64,000 nt of DNA from Holothuria scabra (taxonomy: Eukaryota > Echinodermata > Holothuroidea > Aspidochirotida > Holothuriidae). A program made the position numbers and the translations under genes. A model generated the notes under the pieces. It saw only the letters and a list, made by a program, of their open reading frames with translations, searched no databases and had not been told where the DNA came from. Of this stretch, positions 51,101-63,100 are shown one piece after another; position 1 is the first letter of the stretch, and every line of letters begins with the position of its first letter. The stretch lies in NCBI GenBank assembly GCA_037179385.1, contig CM074185.1, positions 6,877,371 through 6,941,370 on the forward strand. Reading direction: 5' to 3'.

Positions 51101-54100
51101 ATCCGCCTCTCACGCGGAAGGCCCGGGTGCAATTCTCAGTTTGAGTAACACCAAGGACTCTAAAAATGGAAGCTACTGCCATTGTGCATGATGGTCCACA
51201 TAAGCAATGGAATAGGGAAAACAAGCCAGTGAGCCACAACTGGAAAAAAAGGCGGTGGCTGGCTTGACTTGAACCAATGGGTTGGAAACTGGGACGTAAA
51301 ACTCTAACTAACTAACTAACCAGGGAGTATTATAATGTCATAGGAAATGCCTCTAGAGTCTCTGAATCACATGCAGCTCCCTTGGCAGCTATACTCTTGT
51401 AAACTTTAATATGAATTGTCCAAACCTCAGCAGGCCAATTTTACCTTTGTCCCCACCCAGATCATACAGAACTAATGCACACTATAAGATAGCACAACTC
51501 AAAATTCATTGACCTGTTTGTTACTGTATGCAATGGTTTGGACAAGTCTTAGGCTGTGGCTGGTAGTTCTTGATGAACTTGTTCCCCCTCCCCACTTCCC
51601 CCCCTCTTCCTCCCCACGACCAGAAGGAGGGATATGTTCATCAACATTAGAATTTGTCACTAGATGGTGACACAGCAATTACATAGTAGTTGATCACTTT
51701 TCCATGTTAATTTCTGTTTCTATTGTTGCTTACCTTTGATTTTACCAGCTTGTGTCAGACTATCATCTAGTGGTCTGGGTATCATAAATTTTAGTTTCCA
51801 GGGATGAGCAACTGAGATGGGTTAGGTCTTACCTATGGTACCTGAAATTGGGGTGGCCGGGTGGCTTTGTTCTGGGTGGGGGGTTTCTACTGGGCTAGGT
51901 GAAACTTTCTTTACTTTACTTTCTTCATGTGTAACTGCATTTTTTGTTTCTTTTAGGGAGTGACACTTCTCAATAAAGGGTTTCTAAGTGCCCACCCTAT
52001 CACACCATTGTTATTTACCTGTTAATGTTACTTGTGAGTTTCTGAATGACTGAATAAAATTCAGAATGACTGAATTTCTGAATGAATGAATGAATGTTTT
52101 TAAGCTGAGATATATGGAAGTTAATTCACACTATATAAAATGGGTATGATTGTTCAATACTTGTGATATTATTCTTGTATCATTCAAAGTGCAGTCTTTG
52201 TGTTTCTAAAAAACACTCTGACTCACGTAAAAAAAACATCATTCTCTTACTGTAATACAACCGATGACTTAACTATACAAGCCTTTTATGTACAACAAGC
52301 TATGTGAAAAGAAGGAAAGCTTTCTAAGCTCACATAGACATTTTTAAGTCCACAGTAAACAAAGGCAAGCAATATTATTCAGTGGTAACATTTCCGACAT
52401 TTTTATCTCAGCAATGGAATATGGTTATTGGATGGCAAAATGTTCATTTTTAGACCTCTTAAATACATGTGCTTGTAATTTTTAAATTTAAATACACTTT
52501 TTTAAATAAGTACTATGTGGCTAGGATAACAAACTGGTTACCATTAGGTGCTGAAGTCTGTGTTGGTGATATAACAACAGGTCTTTGGCTTCGGTTAGGT
52601 GCTGGAGCTGCTGTACTTGTTGGCCGGCTTGGTTGAGCAGGTAAACTAAGGTGTCCCATTGGTAAAGACGGAGGTACTACAAACAAATTATTAATACAAT
52701 ACAATCTTTAAATAAGAGCTAAAAATGGATTCTACAGAAATCAGACATTTGCTTTAATAGAATTATTGGAGAAAAGAAGGGGCAAAATAACATGTTTGAC
52801 CCCCCCCCAATATTTTTATGGGGTACCTGCCCCAAGACTGACGCCCATGTTGCTTATTTCATCCTATTTAGCAAACACACATAATTGGACAAAAAAGAAT
52901 ATATTGAGGATTGTAAGCTGAAACTTCTGTTGCAATTCATTAGCAAATTACAAACTTAACATGACCTGGATGAATACTTCATAACATGACTTTCTGAAGA
53001 TAATCACATCATTGCAAAGAAAAAGATGCCTGTTCAATAGTAAAAAGACATAAGCCACAGCTTCAGCCTACCACACCCAGCAAGAACAGTGGCACTTTTG
53101 TCAAAAAGAATCAAACACATTTGATATTTGAGCAATCTACCTTAAAAGGTGAAAATCTCAATACGTCCACAGTTCACACACATGAAAAATAGCTGAGCTA
53201 ATTTCCATTGTGTGTGGCAGGGTAAATTGTGTTCTCAGAACCCCCCTCAGAATTTAGAAACACAAGTAACCTGCACTGAATCTGAATAATATGAAATATA
53301 TGAAACTGAATAATGTTGTGTTGGTGTATTTTGGTGTATTTTAATTTTTAAGTTGGGTCACTCACTTTGCTAACCAATTTTCAATGTTTTCTAATGCCCT
53401 GAAAATGCTTTTGCCCTGGAATATTTACTTTATCTAGTTATTTTTAAATTGTCAACTAAGACCAAGTCACCTCAATATTTTGCAATGGCAGATGATGATG
53501 TGACAACCCCTTTACCCATGCTGACAACCATTAAAGGTGTGCCCTTACCTTTTGAAACTGGTTTGGAAGGTTGCACTACAACCTGAGGTGCAGGTTTTAT
53601 TGGCTCTGCAACGACTGCAGCAGGAGGCTGAACGACTGGGGCAGGTGGTAGGTATGTAGACTGATTTGGTAGAAGAGGAACCTGATAAATAAACAAGTTA
53701 AATATTATTAATTATAGCCTACTCCTAGCAACATCGTATGCTTGAACAACATGCCATTACAATATCTCTCTTTGTGGAAATAAACTGAAACTAAGCAAAA
53801 AATGTAATTGGATTCTTCAAAGACTAAATGTAAAGACCACAACCTCCTCACCCCCCCCCCCCCTCCAAAAAAGGAAAAAAAAGGAGAAAGAAACAACAAT
53901 GAACAATCTTCAATCCAAACTCTGCTCTAAATTTTTCTAAATCTGACCATAGTTCTATTGATTTTTTGCTCTAAAAATTTGAAGATACAGGTCCAAATAA
54001 TGCCAACATAATGTGACCCCCAGATGACCTTTGATCTCCATCAAAAATGAAAGGGTGCATGTTTTGACCATAACACACTGGATATACCAATTATGAAATC

Positions 54101-57100
54101 TATCCAAGCTTATTAACCTTGAGACATGGTGTTATTATCAGATTTTGAAACCTGGTGACCCTAGATGACCTTTCATCTCCACCATAAACAACAGAGACCA
54201 TCTTCTGAACAAACCACTCCACATACTATTTGCAATATCTATTCAAGCTTGCTATTTTGCGATATTGTGTCAACCAGGTTTTTGATTTTGAACTCTGGTT
54301 TATACTCTACAATCTTGGACAAAACTCGTTGGAACACTCCCGCTCCCCTTCGCAATGTTGACCACAGTTAGCCTATTCATGGCATACAGTCACTCTTTCG
54401 GCGCAACATTGAAAGGGAGAGCGAGGGGGGGGATTCATGTAAGCCTTTGGGCAAAGTGTCCCAACAGTTTTGTCCAAGATTGTAGATGACCTTTGACATC
54501 CACCATAATCAATATAGACCATCTTCTGACTACAACCCATCAACATAATAAATATGAAATTTATTTAAGATTCCTATCTTGATATATTATGTTAACCAAG
54601 GTATCAGAGACTGAACTCTGGTGACCCCAGATGAACTTTGACCTCCACCAAGATTGATAGGGAGCATTTCTGACCATACACATCCACATACCAAATATTA
54701 GTACTGGTCTAATTTAGTAGTTCATAACTAGAACTCATTAGCTTTAATCTTCCAAGTTGTTTCATTACCTGTGCCATGGAAGATAGTTGTACACTTAAAA
54801 TCTTGATTCCCTCACTTTCACTAAATATGAGGGTTAAGAATTGCATAGATAATGAAATTAAGGTGATTTGGCACTGATGGATCCCACTAATAGACCTATT
54901 TCCAAATAGCAATTACAAAGGATTGTGGGAGAGAGTTTTGGTGTTTGTCATTTTTGTCAATGGCATTTTACAGGTGAAAACTGATGTACACCCAAAACTC
55001 TACCCAACAATTCATTGTAATTGCTATTTGGAAATAGGTCTATGATTGACTCCACTCAGCTGCTCTGATTCAACTGTACCTTCGTAACATGATATAAGCT
55101 TAGCGTCAATGGCACCAAACAGATACCAACCTTTAGTTCTGAGATGTCAGGTACTTTCTTTCCCCCTTTCTTCTTCTTTGTTTTCTGCTGAGGTGTGGTT
55201 GTTGTTTTTGTCTTCTTCTTCAAGGGTTCTGTCACATGATACGTTAGGTTAAGTTAGGTGGGGTTTTACTCCTCAACTTATAACTTTCCGAATTCTGATT
55301 TAAAGGGAATAACTGCATTTGTTTTGCAAGAAAAATTCATCCTTTTAAACTCTTGTCAATTGACACAGGGTGATAGATTATCAAAAATAAGGCAGTATGG
55401 TAGCCTTCCTTTCAAGAAATTAGTTTCTCACAGATAGAAATTCACTTGTTTGTTGCTCAAGAATAATTTGTTCACCAAAACTTTCAACATTTCAAATGAT
55501 GCAACATCCTTGGCTCTTCTTGCGCATGGTATTTTGAAGCATGTGATTAAGACTGAATTGTTCAATAGTTTCTGAGCCATTTTGTTTGTACTTTTTGTTG
55601 GCGCATTTTAGACACAATATTTCCCTTTAATTAAGCAGCCCCATTGCCTTTATCCAGATGTAGGGCACTGGACTCTTATCCAGGCCGTGACATTCAGATT
55701 TCCTAGGTGTTCTACAGGTCATAACCCTCAGAAAACTAAGGAGTGTTGAAGGTGTCCTGTTTTATTGAACTTAAATAGAGTTATCAGAGTTCCCATTCTT
55801 TACACAGGTAAACAACAACCTCAAAATTTAAGGCTTGGTTATCCCTCCTCCACTGCTTAGCATCACGCACAACGGCAAAAGGTTCCATTTTTAAAGTCTT
55901 TGGTATGACCTGGCCTAGGAATGGAACCCTGAAACTTCTTAGTGAGAGTCAAATGCTCTACCAACTAGCCCACACAATTGGTAACAAGTTCAATTCTACA
56001 TACTTTATACTATCTAAAGATTATAGATATTATTTAACAATTACATGCTATTAAACAACCTTGCTCTTGGACACTTATGCTTGGTACTACATACTTCTTC
56101 AAGGCAGTAGATGGGAGGGAGAAGATGTTTAAAAAAATCCCCTTTCCTATTCTTTGTAAGTTTCATAATTACATGAAATAGCCCCCACTCAATTGATCTA
56201 TCACTAACCTGTCTGAAACCTGCTCCGTACAAAGAAATTCAGGATTTGAACTGAGATAGATAAATGAGGTTTTACAGCAGGCTAGCTATGGCTTTTTTTT
56301 TCACATGTGGCTCAGTGGTTTGTTTTTCTTACTCCACTGATTATGGTGAACACCAAGTACAATGGCAGTAGGTTCTATTTTTTTAAGTCTTTGGTATGAA
56401 GGTTGGCCTGGCCAAGAGTCCCCACTGCAAGAATTATGGTTGATGTCCTCACCTTAAAGTAACAGTCATTCCATCATTTACTGCATTCAAGCATACTTTC
56501 ATTGATTTTACAAAACTTTAAGAGGAACCTATAAACTGAAGGTGAAAATATCTAGTAAAGCAATGACTTGTCACAAGTTTTAGACTGTTCAGTGGAAGAT
56601 CATTTCAGTCAGGAATGGGTAAGCAATGCAGAGGTTTGTAACATTCTTTTGTGCCAGGAGATATAAAAATTCCTCAAGAATTGTAACAGGTATTCTGCCT
56701 TAGCCATTACACCTCTCATCAATGTGGACGAACGGACGCTATTAAGGTGGCAGTGATTCCTCAACAAGTTTCAAATGTTGTTTTTCACTTTTTGTCGGAC
56801 ATGGTCCCCTCACAGGGAAATGAAACATAACCGATACTTTCAAATACAAAATTCTGCTACATGGGTCTTGTTGCAGCAGTAAGCATCCATATCTCTTTTG
56901 GAATACTTGAACAACTGAAAAGAATGGTCTGATGACGTTAAATGTCTTCTAATCTTCTGGTTTAATCTAAGCGGGCCATGGTCCTTTCCTTGCCGTGGGA
57001 CACTGGCTTGCTCTGTTGCTTATGCTGTTGCATTGGCCCCATGTAATCTGACATGGATAGCAAGCCTGGTATACCACTTCACTTCTCAGTAAGTTTAAAG

Positions 57101-60100
57101 CAGTGTGTCCCTCCTTTTGATCTGTCATGAAAGCTTCTTCTCTTCAAGTTCCAGTTGTTACTTTTTCAGTGGTAGAACCCAAACAGCTCCTATCTCATGT
57201 AAAAGAAGGGTCGTGGGTCTAAAATTTCTAATCTACTCTCAAGGTAAGAGGGTTGCTATTTCTTCCAGAAATCAAAGACATACTTTTTTGGGGAGGGGGA
57301 GAGGGGTTAGGGTGAAATCTACTATCAAGGTGGGAGGGGGTGGCTATTTCTTCCAGAAATAGACATTTTTTTGGGGTGGAGGGCAGGGTAACCACTGAAT
57401 ATGTTCCTGTTACATGTAAATGGGTTGCGAGTGTATGGATTCTAATCTACTCTCATGATAAGATGGTTTGTAATTCTTCCAGAAATCAAAGACACATTTA
57501 TCACAATTTGCCATGGGCATCCTAATCCTTTAACCATTTAATTTGAAAATGTAAGTTTGAACAACAGATAAAATATGTACCTCTGTGACAAACATGGCCA
57601 CCTGAACCCTGTTCTACTTTATGTAGATTCATTTTGTTCTGCTCCCTCCTTGATTCGACCAATAAAATATGACAATTAAAACATGCCATCTTTTGCATAT
57701 GGCCCCACATTGGGGTAACTGCTTCAGTTGCTTAACTTACTTTATCGTCAACATCATTGGTAAAGAAAGAACACAGTCCATCTTACCTCCTAAATACTCA
57801 GTTTTAAATAGTAAATGCAACGTGTAAATATTTTTATGTCAATCTTGGCAAGCACAATAAGACTTGCAGGGGATGCTGATTAATCTGCTTCAGGGTCCAA
57901 GTTTTCAAAGATGGATAAAAATCCTTGAGAGTAATTGAAATCCTGAGACTTGCACACAGAATTTAGGTACAGGTTACCCTTAAAGTTACCATCTTTGGTA
58001 AGGTGAACCCTGCCCATAACTACAGGTATATTTTAAGCCCAAAATTGATGGACCCAGACAGAGCTGTGCAGATAACTGCCCAACCAATGAAATCTTGCCT
58101 TTACATGGCTTTGCTAAATGTTACTATCCCTCTTCTTTCATGGCAATAATGTCCCATGTTTGTTACATATGATTTTAATTATCCTGCTTCAAAACAGATG
58201 TATGTTGAAATGGTAGGCAAATGGTTCCTTATGATCAACTCTATAGCATGTTCCATCAAATGTGTCTCCAAAGAGCCTGTTCCAAGGTTTATGTTTTCAT
58301 ACACAGCAACAGGGACTCTCCTAACAATTTAGTCACTAACTGGTACTTCAGTTGGAGAAAACTTGAGAGCATGAGAATAGCCCCACCCTAACATGTTTTA
58401 CTTTGCCATTTTTTTTAATTTGTTCATTCGAAGTATTTGGAGAAAGTAAATGATTTTGTTTGCTATTGAGGTTTTTTTAATTCTTTGAAATTGAATAGGT
58501 TCCCTTTCCTGTTTCTTGACAAACTTGTCTAAGAAAGTTCTTAGTTCTTTGAAGGGTAATTGCAGTTTCATCAAATTTGAAAGAGACTATTCCCATTAAA
58601 TACTTTATTGACAATTCTGGAACACATTCAATAGCCTCAATTTAGGGTCACCCTGACAGACATGGCTGGAAAAAACCAGCAATTTGGAAAGCTCATTGCA
58701 TGGAAATTTTGATATTTGGAAGGAAATTTGACTTTTTTTGTATATATGTAAACATGTGGTCTTTAGGAAATTTGATTTGATTGCTGGGAAATTTTTTTTC
58801 TAGCCCTGCTGACAGAGACCATCATATGCTAATCTTCATAGCATAGACCTACTATTTGTAAGCTTGGTGTAGTAGGTGTTACAAGCTAGAGACATTCTTT
58901 TAGGAACCCTAGGGTTTTCAAATCTTAAGGAAGGGGAAATTGCCACATATCTACCAGTGGTGATGGGTCAAGACTTGGGTGTTAAACATGGGGATCAATC
59001 ACAGACCCCTAGAGCACTATGAAGCCAGCTTACAGGCACTGCAAATGCCCTTATAGTACAGCAATCACTCGACTCCACAAGAATTACTTTAAACTGAGCT
59101 GTTTGAATTACATGGCAATGCCATCAACAACATGACATGATAACCATTTCAAAAAACATTTTAAATTCCAACACCAAACAATACAACAAATCATGTCAGA
59201 TTCAAGGTGTTCATCTTTCAAAATTTCCCAATGTGGATTAAACATTTGCTTTGATTGAAAGAGATATCCTAAATAAAGAATTGAAAGGAATTGCATTTCT
59301 AAAAATTTACATCATCTAACAATCAATAAAGATAAGACAAAGTTTGGACTTCTTTTATTAAACATCAAAACATTGACAATTAATGAAAATACAATTGCAA
59401 TGAATGAGTTAAGAATTCTCAAGAAACACAACAGCTCAGTTTAAAACAATCTGTTTTTGACCGTTTGGAGTGATTGCCGACAAATTGGATTCTGAATGAT
59501 AATGAAAAAACACAGTAAAGATGACTTAAAAATCTGATATATTTTTTAAACCTTTTTAATTTTTATTATTTATGAAATTGAAATACAATGGATCACAAAA
59601 TTTTCCAATGTCTTTAAGGACACTAGTAGGATAGTATTAAACATTACATGGCATCTTGGTAACACAGACTTGTATACTGGTTAGCCTCAAACAATTTTGA
59701 TGTGAATTTTATGTCTAAGCAGTCCATTCTTTCAGACAAGCAGATACCCTTCATAAGGTTCCATGCAGTATATTTTTTCCTTTTTTTTTTGGTCATTGAT
59801 ATTCTTTTTGTTGTACAAATGCATTACAAACAAGCACCACACAAATGATTAATCATCACAAGTGGATTTCGGTTATTTCTCTACCTTTTAATGAAATTTA
59901 TCTAACAAATTCACCCACAGAAAGATATTTACAGCAAATACAAAGAGCGCAACTATTACAAAACTTAAAAAAAAAAAAAAAAAACAACAACATGGAAGAA
60001 AAGAGGAGAATAAAACGTGACAGGATATGTTCCTCTCTTCTTTTAGCACTGATTTGAATTCACATCTCAGCACATTCATGCTGGACAATTCAAGGGCAAA

Positions 60101-63100
60101 ACTACAGAGTGCACTTGTGTGTTTTAGTGTACAGAACTGGTTTTTTGTATGCAAATCTTCTTAGTATACCCTTGGCAGATACTAGATAAAAACAAATCAG
60201 ATAGCCATCTTAGAAATACTGTGCAAGTTTCCTAACTTCAGAATCCAATGTCGGCAAAACACTGGAGCCAAGGCTGACAACACAAAACCATTTCTCTTTT
60301 CTTTAGTAGTGTAAAATAAAAGGTAAAAACAAAAACCTCTATTCCTAATTTCAAATTTTTAAAAAGCTGCGAGAAATTTTCGACAAGGCAACTTGAAGAC
60401 AAGCCTTCAGACACATTGATGAGAGGGAAGGCCAGGATCTTACCATATCGTAAACACCAACACAGAGAGTTGATCTGCGGAAAATACTTCCCTGTGACTT
60501 TAGCCGGCAGCAAGATAACAATATACAGATGGGTCATTGACATAAAAAAATGTGATACTGCTACGCACGGCAACTCACACAAACCAGCTCTTGCAACATT
60601 TAAAACACACAATGGCACTCTCTGTATTTATGCTATCTGAGAAGACAAGAATACTAGTTGTAAATACAGTCTTTTACTTCATAAGGATCAAAAACATTTT
60701 TGGTTGTCCTAGTTCTGTGATACAGCACTGAGCATTAGTGCTTATAAGAATACCATTTTCATTTTCCTGGTTTTGGAAGTGCTCTCTTCCAGAACTTTTT
60801 TTTCTTCTTTATGTCAAATCAATAAATGAATGCCATTTCAGTTAAAAAAAAAGGTGTTTTTGTTCAAATCATGAAAGTTAGGCCAAAATGAGGTCACCTG
60901 CTGAACAGGTTATCTTGAAGAAATATCTTCAATTTCTAATCATCAACCTTATAAAGACTTCAAACAACTTTTAACATGTGCGAACATTTGACAAAACTAT
61001 TTCACTTTCAGATCTGCCTTCATTCTTACAAACACATATATATCTAGAAGTTTAAAAAAAAAGAGAGTAACAGAGCTTATCCACAAGTGGTTTCAGATTG
61101 GTCTATCAATTTACAAATGTACAAGTCAAAATTGTAATGAAAATCTTTACCCTCCTTCAGAGCATATCTCAAAAATATGTTTCATTTTTTAATCTTCTTT
61201 GCAATTTTTACATACCACCTGCCAAAATAATAAAAGTTCTTGCAGCAGACAACTGATCATTTCAAGCCTAATCCTTGCAAACTTCATAAAACCTGCGTTC
61301 CATCTGAAATGGCTTTGCCCTCCTTTAAAATATTAACAAAGGATGTAATCATACTAACACATAAGAGGTTTTGATTTCTGAAGCTACAGATTTTTTCTTA
61401 TATGACTCTTTTGTCAGACAATTCTGATAAATTTGCATTGGGTACATAACTCACACATGTTGTTGCATCCCCTCAACCACTCTCCTCCCCTTACAATTTT
61501 CTTCCCTTGATCAACAAAAACCTGAGATTAATATCCTCAATACAAATATTTCAGACTGTTTTATCCATCAAAATTTGCTTGGGTTTTTTTTTCCACTCTC
61601 TAAATCTGAAAGTCTTTTCTATTTTTTTTTTCATTTTTTTAACTATCTCGTTTGTTAGATAAATGACCTAAGTACCTGACTCTGAGTCGCTACTGTCGGA
61701 GCTCGACGATGCACTAGAACTACTGCTGGCGTCACTTTCATCAGAGCTACTACTACTTGCACTCAACCGTGGTTCCGTACCATCAACAGCATTAGGTGCC
61801 CCTCCTTGTTCAGCAGCTAAAAGAAAAACAAACATGAGTGACTTAAATAAAAGCAACCTCAGAACCACTACATCATTATTTTTTGCCAGCAGAACAGTAA
61901 AAAATTTAGGACATAGATGTAGCTATTTCCAGTCTCATTCTCAAAGAGGATGAAAAAATAACAAGTTAGAAGGTAATTTTGCCACTTTTTTAATTTTCCT
62001 GCACATAATCCACTGTACATTTGCCACTGTAATAAAAATTTAGACATTTAGAAAGGCAAGTCCCAGTGCCAATGTGTATGGACCTTGACCACGTACGCAA
62101 AATGTGACATTTTGAAAAGATGTTGGGACATGACCTCATCTTTTTTATTTCCAAAAGAAATGGTAACTTTCCCCCAATTATCAAATGTTTTCATGACATT
62201 TATTTTATTGTTTAGATTCTTCCTATTGCCTGTAATGTGTGGACCCTTACTTGTAGTTGCAAGCTTTTAAAACCATTCAATTTTCTAAAGCTGGTATAGT
62301 ATTGGTTCAAGTGAGCCTCAGAGCTCTTCTTCACTGACAACACAGGGAACCATCTCCACAAGCAGTACCATGCAAGACAAGGCCTGCATCCTTGGTATCA
62401 AACCTTTCAGTAATAGTTCAGGGCCATCTCAAAATTGATCTTCTTCAGAAGTATACTCCCTGATGTGCCAAACCAGTCTATACTATTTTAGTCTCTATCA
62501 GTCAGCAAATGACAGAGGCCTTGAGTTTTTAGATTTACAGGGTGTGCTACAGATGGCACTCCTCAAAAAATTAAGGAGTATGGTACAAGTGCTGTTCTAG
62601 TAAACTGAAGTAGATTTCTATAAGCTCCCATTATTCATGTAGGTGTTCAAAAAATCACAACCCCCAGAAAGATTACAGGTAAGCAATGGGTTGATGGCAA
62701 TTGTATGCCTCAAAATTCAAGGCCTGATGACACTTTCTATGGTCAAATACATTTAGGGAAAAATCACTTATCTACCTGGGGGTTACGGTCAGGTCATTTA
62801 TTTCCTATGACCACCTGCCCATACTGGCCGGTTAGATAAATGAATCTCACCTTATCATTTAACAGGTGTTAAGTATTCTTGCTTTTTGATATTTAGTGTT
62901 GAAAAAAATGCAAGTGGTCAGAGTCATTGGTAGAATTAAAAAGAAATCTGGAGCCTATATCAAATAAACTAACAAATCAAACTTCTGAAACAAAGCATCT
63001 CTTTGTGCCAAAGGCTCCTTAATGATTTTGCAGTGATGCATGTAAAAACATAATCCTAAATCTACATGAGCACAGCTATCTTTCCTGTCTTCACAAGGTA

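Noticed and set aside
57105..57525. Two plus-strand frames sharing an SSRNQRH ending
   Set aside because: They reflect a local tandem-like duplication of ATTTCTTCCAGAAATCAAAG sequence in a BET intron, not a gene.
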